A stretch of DNA of 6,547 nucleotides, taken from the NCBI GenBank assembly GCA_903868285.1, contig CAIPUP010000258.1:1-6547 (forward strand). Direction: 5' to 3'. Under the pieces are notes generated by a model. The model did not search any database. It was not told the origin of the DNA and was given only the letters and a program-made list of their open reading frames with translations. Below, piece by piece: positions 1 to 5,809 of this stretch. Numbering within the stretch: position 1 is the stretch's first letter; every line of letters starts with the position of its first letter. The stretch comes from an uncultured beta proteobacterium (lineage in GTDB: Bacteria; Pseudomonadota; Gammaproteobacteria; Burkholderiales; SG8-39). The translations under genes were made by a program, and so were the position numbers.

Positions 1-304
1 CATGATCATTTCGGCTGGCTACAACATCGGCGGCCCGGAGGTGGAGTCGGCGCTGCTCACGCATGAGGCCGTGGCCGAATGCGGCGTGGTCGGTGTACCA
101 GACGAGGAGCGCGGCCAGATCGTCAAGGCCTTCGTGGTGCTCAAGCCCGGCTACCCTGGCGATGCCGCCATGGCCAGGGCGCTGCAGGACTACGTCAAGC
201 AGAGCATCGCGCCCTACAAGTACCCGCGCGCCATCGAGTTTCGTGACAGCCTGCCGCGCACCGAAACCGGCAAGCTGCAACGCTTCAGGCTGCGCCAGGG
301 CTGA
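1..304 (+). CDS. Aryl-CoA ligase (benzoate/2-aminobenzoate-CoA ligase type), C-terminal part
   Basis: This is the 3' end of an AMP-forming acyl-CoA synthetase; the start lies left of the window, and the ATG at base 2 is an internal Met. About 100 residues remain, matching the small mobile C-terminal domain of the ANL superfamily. Counting that Met as 1, the SAGYNI hinge-side motif is at 4-9, AECGVVGVPDEERGQIVKAF at 26-45, APYKYPRAIEF at 70-80, and PRTETGKLQR at 85-94 with the catalytic lysine K91. The family makes an acyl-adenylate from ATP and acid, then the CoA thioester, in the cytoplasm. The SAGYNI/APYKYPR wording is typical of benzoate-, 2-aminobenzoate- and related aryl-CoA ligases rather than fatty acid ligases. 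The substrate pocket lies in the missing N-terminal domain, so substrate cannot be read. Context (a CoA-ester hydroxylase at 3422-5779) favours anthranilate or salicylate. The gene converges on the minus-strand operon, so it belongs to a different transcript. Confidence 0.9.
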   Translation, partial: MIISAGYNIGGPEVESALLTHEAVAECGVVGVPDEERGQIVKAFVVLKPGYPGDAAMARALQDYVKQSIAPYKYPRAIEFRDSLPRTETGKLQRFRLRQG

Positions 305-329
305 GGCGCCGGCAGCGCCGCCTCAGCCT
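298..329. terminator. Strong hairpin over the ligase stop codon, possible terminator
   Basis: A perfect 10-bp GC-rich stem pairs 299-308 (GGCTGAGGCG) with 319-328 (CGCCTCAGCC). A G-T pair at 298/329 extends it, and a further C-G/G-C pair lies inside the loop after one mismatch. The ligase TGA (302-304) sits in the left arm. Its place at the tail-to-tail junction suits transcript termination or 3'-end protection. No run of T follows on either strand, so it is not a classical intrinsic terminator. The hairpin is seen directly; its role is inferred. Confidence 0.5.
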
Positions 330-350
330 GTCCCAAGTCTGTTACTGGTC

Positions 351-416
351 CGTCCCGAGCCCGTCCCGAGCCCGTTCCGAGCCCGTTCCGAACCCGTTCC
401 GAACCCGTTCCGAAGC
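351..416. repeat. Six-copy 11-bp tandem repeat between convergent genes
   Basis: Six head-to-tail 11-bp units run without gaps at 351, 362, 373, 384, 395 and 406. The consensus is CGTYCCGARCC; the left two units read CGTCCCGAGCC, the third CGTTCCGAGCC, units four and five CGTTCCGAACC, and the last ends GC instead of CC. The array ends one base from the complement of the 3-hydroxybenzoate 6-hydroxylase stop (418-420). Changes are graded along the array, as expected of stepwise duplication. Copies 4 and 5 contain GTTCCGAAC, a 4+1+4 inverted repeat. The unit length is close to one DNA helical turn, so any bound protein would see the copies on one face. No function is known to me. Confidence 0.95.
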
Positions 417-417
417 C

Positions 418-1608
418 TCAGACGTTGATGCCGTTGTACAGCCAGGCCATGCCGTCGTAGGACTGCTGCGGCGTTCTGCCGGCCAGCAGTTGCTTGCGGA
501 AATCCGCGCTGGCATCGGCCGCGTGATACAGCTCGCCATACAGACGTGCGGTGATCTGCACCCGCGTCGTGCGCAGATAGCGCTCCTGCTGATAGGCCAG
601 GAAGGCGGCATTGATGGCACCGGCATCATCGCCGGCATTGGCGAGGTGCCGCGCCAGCACCACCGCATCCTCGGTTGCCATATTCGCGCCCTGGGCCAGG
701 TATTGCAGCATCGGATGCGCCGCATCGCCCAGCAGGGTGACATTGCCGCGGGTCCAGTTGCGGATCGGCTCGCGATCGCACAGCACCCACATCTTCCAGG
801 CGTTGACGCGCGACAGGTAGTCCAGCACCACCGGCTGCTGGCCGCGAAAACGCTCCTCCAGCTCCTGCGGATCGCCGTAGCTGTCCCAGCCTTCCTCGTA
901 GCGATCGCTGTGAAATACCACCACCAGGTTGTAGACCGCGCCACGGGTGAGCGGGTAGTGCACCAGATGGGACTTGGGGCCGGCATGCAGCACGACATTG
1001 TTTTCCTGCATGTGCGAAGGCAGCTCGGCGGTAGGGATCACCGCGCGATAGGCGATATGCCCTGACACACGCGGCTTTTGCTCGCCTGCGACATAGCCGC
1101 GCACCTTGGACCACAGGCCATCGGCGCCGATGATGCCGCGACCATGGATGCTGCGACCATCGGCCGTATGTACTGTGACCTTGTCGCCGTGGTCCTCGAT
1201 CGATTCAATGCGGGTGCCGGTGGAGAGGGTGGCCAGCGGCAGGGTCTTGACCTTGTCGATCAGCACATTGTGCAGATCGGCACGATGGATCACCGCATAA
1301 GGGTAGCCAAAGCGTTGCTTGATCTGGTCGCCGGTGGGCACGCGCAGCAATTCTTCGCCGCTCAGGGCATCGCGGAAAATGATGTTGTCGGGGAACACCG
1401 CCCAGTCTGAAACCTCGTCGATGACATCCAGATAGTCGAACATCTTGAACACGTTCGGCCCGAGCTGTATGCCGGCACCGATTTCACGAAAATCGGTGTT
1501 CTGTTCAAACAGATGCGAAGCGATGCCGCGCCGCGCCAGCGCCAGCGCCGCAGCGAAACCGCCGATGCCACCACCGACGATGAGAAATGGCAGGTCCTTG
1601 TTAGCCAT
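418..1608 (-). CDS. 3-hydroxybenzoate 6-hydroxylase (FAD monooxygenase)
   Basis: This is a 396-residue single-component class A flavoprotein monooxygenase, likely converting 3-hydroxybenzoate, NADH and O2 to gentisate in the cytoplasm. The FAD-binding GGGIGG is at 12-17, followed by the acidic ribose ligand region FEQ at 34-36. The DG motif GADGLWSKVR is at 161-170, and the GD motif at 294-315 contains GDAAHPMLQYLAQGANM. H214, Y218 and Q302 have the same spacing as active-site residues I recall for Rhodococcus 3-hydroxybenzoate 6-hydroxylase (His213, Tyr217, Gln301). HSDRYEEGW (233-241) and MWVLCDREP (273-281) are also typical of that group (NagX, MhbM and XlnD are characterised members). The ATG at 1608 is preceded by GGGAG at a 7-base spacing. 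It appears to be the last gene of the operon. A salicylate 1-hydroxylase or another phenolic-acid hydroxylase is the main alternative. Full length with no damage. Confidence 0.87.
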   Translation of the reverse strand: MANKDLPFLIVGGGIGGFAAALALARRGIASHLFEQNTDFREIGAGIQLGPNVFKMFDYLDVIDEVSDWAVFPDNIIFRDALSGEELLRVPTGDQIKQRFGYPYAVIHRADLHNVLIDKVKTLPLATLSTGTRIESIEDHGDKVTVHTADGRSIHGRGIIGADGLWSKVRGYVAGEQKPRVSGHIAYRAVIPTAELPSHMQENNVVLHAGPKSHLVHYPLTRGAVYNLVVVFHSDRYEEGWDSYGDPQELEERFRGQQPVVLDYLSRVNAWKMWVLCDREPIRNWTRGNVTLLGDAAHPMLQYLAQGANMATEDAVVLARHLANAGDDAGAINAAFLAYQQERYLRTTRVQITARLYGELYHAADASADFRKQLLAGRTPQQSYDGMAWLYNGINV

Positions 1609-1615
1609 GAGCGTT

Positions 1616-1620
1616 CTCCC
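1616..1620 (-). promoter_or_regulatory. Ribosome binding site for the 3-hydroxybenzoate 6-hydroxylase
   Basis: On the minus strand GGGAG lies 7 bases before the ATG at 1608, supporting that start. It sits in the 56-base gap after the quinone oxidoreductase stop (1665-1667). I see no hairpin or promoter-like pair in this gap. Confidence 0.75.
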
Positions 1621-1664
1621 TGAAAAATTCGTTGCCGTTATTGCATTGCGTGGCTGGCTGCGTA

Positions 1665-2684
1665 TTACTGCAGCTGCAACACGATCTTGCCGATATGCTC
1701 GCTCGACTCCATACGGGCATGTGCTGCAGCGGCCTGCGCCAGTGGCAACACGGAATCGATCACCGGCTTCACTTTGCCGGCCTCGATCAGCGGCCAGACC
1801 TTCTCGCGCAGGCTGGCCGCAATCGCGCCCTTCTCCGCCACCGAACGCGGACGCAGCGCCGAGCCGGTAATCGTCAGGCGCTTCATCAGCATGATGCCCA
1901 GATTGACATTGCTCTCGCGCCCGCCCATCAATGCGATCAAGGCCATGCGGCCTTCGATCCCCAGCGCCGACATGTTGCGCGCCAGATAACTGCCACCGAC
2001 CATGTCCAGTATCACCTGCATGCCGGCCTTGTTACTCTCGGCCTTGCACACCTCGACAAAATCCTCGGTCTTGTAATTGATGGCGCGATCGGCGCCAAGC
2101 TCGACGCAGACCTCACACTTGCGCGCACTGCCGGCGGTAGCAAATACCCGCGCCCCAAACACATGCGCCAGCTGGATGGCGGTGGTGCCGATGCCGCTGG
2201 TGCCACCATGCACCAGAAAGTTCTCGCCCGACTTGAGACCGACCCGATCAAAGACGTTGTGCCAGACGGTAAAAAACGTCTCCGGCAAGGCGGCCGCTTC
2301 GGCCATCGACAGGCCCTTGGGCACAGGCAGACATTGCAAGGCCGGGGCACTGCAATATTCGGCATAGCCGCCACCCGACACCAGCGCACACACCGCATCA
2401 CCCAGCTGCCAGCCCTGCACATCCTCGGCCATCGCCACCACCGTGCCAGCCACCTCCAGGCCGGGAATGTCCGATGCCCCCGGCGGCGGCGGATAGGCAC
2501 CCTTGCGCTGCTCCACATCCGGTCGATTGATTCCGGCCGCGGCGACCTGGATCAGCAACTCGCCCGGCTTGAGCGTTGGCAGCGCACGGCTACCGAGTTG
2601 CAGAACATCGGGCGCACCCGGGGCAGTGATTTCCACCGCCTGCATGGTGCTTGGCAAGCTTGGCAAATTTGGCCGATTTGGCAT
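1665..2684 (-). CDS. NAD(P)H:quinone oxidoreductase, PIG3/zeta-crystallin type
   Basis: This 339-residue cytoplasmic protein belongs to the zinc-free medium-chain dehydrogenase/reductase family (PIG3, zeta-crystallin). It lacks the zinc-ligand pattern of alcohol dehydrogenases. From the chosen Met, the substrate-side N-terminal domain contains AAAGINRPDVEQRKGAYPPP (48-67) and DIPGLEVAGTV (72-82). The Rossmann nucleotide loop VHGGTSGIGTTAIQLA is at 158-173, TAGSARK (183-189) fits NADPH preference, and SSEHIGKIVLQL ends the protein. The family reduces quinones, often by one electron, or activated C=C bonds. In this cluster it could reduce a quinone from gentisate autoxidation, or an enone intermediate; both are inference. 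ATG 2684 is chosen because GGAG lies 8 bases upstream. A GTG at 2705 would add 7 residues, and the ATG at 2645, where family similarity begins, has no ribosome binding site. The extra residues 2-13 are a P-N/S-x tripeptide repeat. Confidence 0.88.
   Translation of the reverse strand: MPNRPNLPSLPSTMQAVEITAPGAPDVLQLGSRALPTLKPGELLIQVAAAGINRPDVEQRKGAYPPPPGASDIPGLEVAGTVVAMAEDVQGWQLGDAVCALVSGGGYAEYCSAPALQCLPVPKGLSMAEAAALPETFFTVWHNVFDRVGLKSGENFLVHGGTSGIGTTAIQLAHVFGARVFATAGSARKCEVCVELGADRAINYKTEDFVEVCKAESNKAGMQVILDMVGGSYLARNMSALGIEGRMALIALMGGRESNVNLGIMLMKRLTITGSALRPRSVAEKGAIAASLREKVWPLIEAGKVKPVIDSVLPLAQAAAAHARMESSEHIGKIVLQLQ
2646..2681 (-). repeat. Four 9-bp tandem repeats at the 5' end of the quinone oxidoreductase gene
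   Basis: Directly after the ATG at 2684, four in-frame 9-bp units follow on the minus strand with consensus CCAARYNNS. They encode PNR, PNL, PSL and PST, and fill exactly the space between two candidate start codons (2684 and 2645). Two 8-bp palindromes, CAAGCTTG (2655-2662) and CAAATTTG (2664-2671), arise from the repeats at a 9-bp step. Confidence 0.85.
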
Positions 2685-2692
2685 TACTGAAA

Positions 2693-2696
2693 CTCC
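2693..2696 (-). promoter_or_regulatory. Ribosome binding site that decides the quinone oxidoreductase start
   Basis: GGAG on the minus strand lies 8 bases before the ATG at 2684. The alternative ATG at 2645 is preceded only by the C/A/T-rich 9-bp repeats, with no Shine-Dalgarno sequence. Confidence 0.7.
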
Positions 2697-2726
2697 AGGT
2701 TGCACTGTGTTGAAGGGTTCGCGCGC

Positions 2727-3383
2727 TCAGCGCAGGCCGTCCTTGCCCTTGATCTCATCGGCCTGCAAACCACCGAGCCGGGCATGCAGCCGGCCACGAC
2801 TGGCGAAGGCGAAAATCACCAGCACTTCGTCCGGCGCCGGCGCATCGCCAAAGCTGCAGCTGATGGTGTCGTAATGGCTGCGCACATACAGCGCATTGCG
2901 ATGCGCCAGTGGCACATCGATCTCGGTACCGGGGCCGCCGCGCTTGCCCGTAGAAGGTACCCAGGACAGCCCGCCACCGATGGCGGCACGCACCGGATCG
3001 GCAAAGGCCGAAGTCAGAAAGGCGTTGCCGTGCTCGTACTCGCCGGCCATCCCGACCAGACAAGCCTTGCCATAGCTCTCCAGCGTGGCGACACCCAATT
3101 CGGCTTGCATGGCCTGCATCTGCGCCTGAATGCGTCGACCGAACTCTGCGCCCAACGCCAGCGAGGGCTTGACGATGGCCGAGAGCTTGCGCGACAACTT
3201 GCCGCGCTGGCCCGGCTGCATGGCATAGGGGTTGTGCACCGCGCAGGCAATCACGATCTTGCGCAAGGGCGCACCGTCGGCCGCCACACCGCTCTCGTTG
3301 GCGAGCGTGTCCTCGATCTGGGTGTACCACTTGCGAATCTGCAACCCAATATCCAACCTATTGATTTTATTAACTTTTTTCAT
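2727..3383 (-). CDS. AA_synth (DUF1185) family protein, function unknown
   Basis: This 218-residue soluble protein has no signal peptide or membrane segment. It matches the family named 'amino acid synthesis' (Pfam AA_synth, formerly DUF1185), for which I know crystal structures but no proven reaction. Conserved-looking blocks in order are IRKW (16-19), VHNPYA (49-54), LESYGKACLVGMAGEYEHG (101-119), STGKRGGPGTEIDVPLAHR (144-162), YVRSHYD (166-172) and HARLGGLQADEIKGKDGLR (200-218). Charged and His residues in the Y-G-K-A, GEYEHG, KRGGPGT and RSHYD blocks look like active-site candidates. ATG 3383 is preferred over GTG 3389 because GGAG is 5 bases upstream; the GTG overlaps that site. Residues 1-15 are encoded by unusually AT-rich DNA and extend beyond IRKW, where I expect family members to start. 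It lies 38 bases after the fusion hydroxylase and 42 bases before the oxidoreductase, so it probably serves the same pathway. Confidence 0.87.
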   Translation of the reverse strand: MKKVNKINRLDIGLQIRKWYTQIEDTLANESGVAADGAPLRKIVIACAVHNPYAMQPGQRGKLSRKLSAIVKPSLALGAEFGRRIQAQMQAMQAELGVATLESYGKACLVGMAGEYEHGNAFLTSAFADPVRAAIGGGLSWVPSTGKRGGPGTEIDVPLAHRNALYVRSHYDTISCSFGDAPAPDEVLVIFAFASRGRLHARLGGLQADEIKGKDGLR

Positions 3384-3388
3384 TATCA

Positions 3389-3392
3389 CTCC
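3389..3392 (-). promoter_or_regulatory. Ribosome binding site that decides the DUF1185 start
   Basis: GGAG on the minus strand is 5 bases upstream of the ATG at 3383. The upstream GTG codon (3387-3389) begins with the last G of this site, so it cannot use it. The 38-base gap to the preceding stop shows no convincing promoter. Confidence 0.7.
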
Positions 3393-3421
3393 GACATCCA
3401 GCGAAACAGTATTCGAGCCGC

Positions 3422-5779
3422 TCAGGCATTCAGCGCCAGCTGCGCCGCACGATCCAGGTTGCGTTCGAGTTGCAAGCGTCCCGGGTAGTACTGCTTGGGC
3501 CAGACCACGCCCTTGTAACCCAGCTCGGCGGCGGCATGCAGCGTCCAGTAGGGGTCAACCAGATGCGGCCGGGCCAGCGCGCACAGGTCGGCCCGACCCG
3601 CAGCGATGATGGTGTTGACGTGATCGGCCTCGGTGATGGCACCCACGGCAATGGTGGGTATGCCGACCTCGTTGCGTATGCGATCGGAAAACGGTGCCTG
3701 GTACATGCGGCCATACACCGGCCGCTCCTGCTTCACCACCTGCCCCGACGAGCAATCGATCAGGTCGGCACCGGCCGCTTTGAACAAGCGCGCCATGGCC
3801 ACAGCCTCGTCACCGGTGTTGCCGCCGGGGAACCAGTCGTGACAGGACAGGCGTACCGCCATCGGCCGCTCGGCCGGCCACACCGCGCGCATGGCGGCAA
3901 ACACTTCCAGCGGAAAGCGGCAGCGCTTGTCGAGCGATCCGCCGTATTCATCCTGACGCTGATTGGTAAGCGGCGAGAGGAAGCTCGACAGCAGATAGCC
4001 ATGCGCGCAATGCAGCTCCAGCATGTCGAAGCCGGCCTCAGCCGCACGCCGCGTGGCATCGACAAATTGTTGCTGAATAGCCGCCATGTCCTGGCGCGTG
4101 GCGGCTGCCGGTACCTGGCTATGCGCCAGATAGGGCAGCGGCGAGGCCGACAGCAGCGGCCAGTTGCCCTCGGCCAGCGGCTCGTCGGTCTGTTCCCAGG
4201 CAAGTCGGGTTGAGCCCTTGCGTCCGGCATGACCAAGCTGGATGGCGATCTTGCTGTCGCCCTGCGCATGCACGAAGGCCACGATGCGTCGCCAGGCGGC
4301 AGTGTGGTCATCGCTCCACAAGCCGGCACAGCCGGGGGTGATGCGCGCTTCGGGCGCAATCGCCGTCATCTCGGTGAACAGCAGGCCACAGCCGCCCAGC
4401 GCACGCGAGCCGAGATGCACCAGATAGAAATCATCGGGCATGCCCTGCTGGCAGGAATACATCGCCATCGGTGACATCACCACGCGATTGGCCAGACGCA
4501 TCTGGCGTAGCTGCAATGGAATGAACATCGGCGGCGGCGGGCTTTGTTGCGCGCTCAGCGTCACGCCAGCCTGTTGGGCAAACCAGCGCTCGGCGCTCTC
4601 GACATAGCCCGGATCGCGCAGCTTGAGGTTGGCGTGACCAATACGCTGGCTGCCGGTGAGCAATGAATAGGTGAACTGTTCCGGTGCCATGTGCGCATAG
4701 CGCTGCACGTTCTCGAACCACTCCATGCGGTTGCGGGCCGAACTCTGCAGCCGCAGCGCCTCGACCTCGCGCTCGCGCTGATAGGCCGCCAGCGCTTGTT
4801 CAATATCCACCCCTGCGGCAGTGCCCTTGCGCAGCGCGCCACCCTCGGCACGCTCGCGCGCACTGCGTACCTCGCCTGTCAAGGCATTGGCCAGGGCGAT
4901 GGCATCCTCCATCGCCAGCTTGGTACCCGAGCCAATCGAGAAGTGCGCGGTGTGTGCCGCATCGCCGATCAGCACGATGTTGCGGTGGTGCCATTGTCGG
5001 CACAGCACGCGCGGGAACTTGATCCACACCGCCGAGCCGCGCAGATGACGGGCGTTCGAAATCAGGCTGTGACCGTCGAGGATGTCAGCGAACAGTTGCT
5101 CGCAAAAGCGTATCGACTCGGCCTGCTCCATCTGCTCGATGCCGTGCTTTTCCCACACATCCTCGGGCGTTTCGATGATGAAGGTGGAGTGGGTGTCATT
5201 GAAGCGATAGGCATGCAGGGCGAACCAGCCGTGCTCGGTCTGGCGAAAGGCGAAGGTGAAGGCATCCAGCAGCTTGGTGCTGCCCAGCCAGATGAAACGG
5301 CACTTGCGCATCTCGACATCGGGCTTGAAGTGCGCTTCGTACTGACGCCGGGTCTGCGAGTTCAGACCGTCCGAGGCCACCAGCAGATCGGCACTGCCGG
5401 CCAGGACTTCCGGGTCCTGCACTTCACTGCCGTAATGCAGGTTGACACCCAGCTCCTCGGCCCGCGCCGAGAGAATCTGCAACAAGCGGATGCGCGCGAT
5501 GCCGCAAAAGCCATGACCGCCCGAGGTGATCTTGCGGCCACCAAACCAGGTATCGATGTCATCCCAGTGGCGGAAGGTCGCCAGGATCTGGCGATGGGTC
5601 TCGGCATCGGCACGCTCGAAATTGCCCAGCGTGGCATCCGAGAACACCACCCCCCAGCCGAAGGTATCGGTCGGCCGGTTGCGCTCATGGATGTGAATCT
5701 CGGCCTCGGGATTGGCCAGCTTGAACAAGATGGAGAAATACAGACCACCCGGTCCACCGCCCAGCACATTGATTTTCAT
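3422..5779 (-). CDS. Two-domain 2-aminobenzoyl-CoA (or salicylyl-CoA) monooxygenase/reductase
   Basis: This 785-residue cytoplasmic fusion joins a flavin hydroxylase (about 1-405) to an old-yellow-enzyme reductase (about 418-770). Domain 1 has GGGPGG (7-12), FGWGVVFSD (40-48), the DG motif SDGLNSQTRR (136-145), and a GD motif GDAAHTAHFSIGSGTKLAME (272-291). Domain 2 has NRVVMSPMAMYS (431-442), IQLGHAGRKG (513-522), the signature ELHCAHGYLLSSFLSPLTNQ (588-607) with H590 and H593, and a phosphate-loop segment VGAITEADH (712-720). Length and domain order match 2-aminobenzoyl-CoA monooxygenase/reductase of aerobic anthranilate catabolism, which hydroxylates C5 and then reduces the ring. Databases also name such fusions salicylyl-CoA 5-hydroxylase/oxidoreductase. 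The substrate cannot be settled from sequence. Residues about 303-326 look like an extra charged loop, and a PPPP stretch (414-417) links the domains. AAGG lies 7 bases before the ATG. It follows the Rieske gene by 30 bases. Confidence 0.87.
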   Translation of the reverse strand: MKINVLGGGPGGLYFSILFKLANPEAEIHIHERNRPTDTFGWGVVFSDATLGNFERADAETHRQILATFRHWDDIDTWFGGRKITSGGHGFCGIARIRLLQILSARAEELGVNLHYGSEVQDPEVLAGSADLLVASDGLNSQTRRQYEAHFKPDVEMRKCRFIWLGSTKLLDAFTFAFRQTEHGWFALHAYRFNDTHSTFIIETPEDVWEKHGIEQMEQAESIRFCEQLFADILDGHSLISNARHLRGSAVWIKFPRVLCRQWHHRNIVLIGDAAHTAHFSIGSGTKLAMEDAIALANALTGEVRSARERAEGGALRKGTAAGVDIEQALAAYQREREVEALRLQSSARNRMEWFENVQRYAHMAPEQFTYSLLTGSQRIGHANLKLRDPGYVESAERWFAQQAGVTLSAQQSPPPPMFIPLQLRQMRLANRVVMSPMAMYSCQQGMPDDFYLVHLGSRALGGCGLLFTEMTAIAPEARITPGCAGLWSDDHTAAWRRIVAFVHAQGDSKIAIQLGHAGRKGSTRLAWEQTDEPLAEGNWPLLSASPLPYLAHSQVPAAATRQDMAAIQQQFVDATRRAAEAGFDMLELHCAHGYLLSSFLSPLTNQRQDEYGGSLDKRCRFPLEVFAAMRAVWPAERPMAVRLSCHDWFPGGNTGDEAVAMARLFKAAGADLIDCSSGQVVKQERPVYGRMYQAPFSDRIRNEVGIPTIAVGAITEADHVNTIIAAGRADLCALARPHLVDPYWTLHAAAELGYKGVVWPKQYYPGRLQLERNLDRAAQLALNA

Positions 5780-5809
5780 GCGTTCGCCTTGTTGTTGCTG
5801 CTGCGCTAG

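Noticed and set aside
351..416. Possible CRISPR array
   Set aside because: The units are 11 bp and contiguous, with no spacers and no cas genes nearby.
342..998. Overlapping minus-strand frame of about 218 codons that runs into the 11-bp repeats and yields an 11-residue peptide repeat
   Set aside because: Out of frame with the well-supported 3-hydroxybenzoate 6-hydroxylase and rich in Arg, Cys, Trp and Ser. The peptide repeat is just 11 bp read three times.
1632..2690. Long open frame of about 350 codons on the plus strand, opposite the quinone oxidoreductase
   Set aside because: The protein it would make is rich in His, Arg, Gln and Ala with no family resemblance, while the minus strand encodes a full, recognisable enzyme. 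It is an antisense shadow of GC-rich codons.
2723..2733. Inverted repeat GCGCTCAGCGC over the DUF1185 stop codon, considered as a terminator
   Set aside because: The arms are 5 bp with a one-base centre, too tight for a stable hairpin, and there is no T-run. The next gene follows in 42 bases.
3384..3421. Possible internal promoter before the DUF1185 gene
   Set aside because: No convincing -35/-10 pair was found; the AT-rich bases lie downstream of the start codon, inside the gene.
2700..3488. Open frame of about 260 codons on the plus strand, opposite the DUF1185 gene
   Set aside because: Composition is that of a reverse-strand shadow, and it spans a gene boundary on the real coding strand.
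4691..5809. Open frame of about 370 codons on the plus strand, opposite the hydroxylase domain
   Set aside because: No domain motifs; the minus strand carries intact FAD-binding motifs over the same bases. Antisense shadow.
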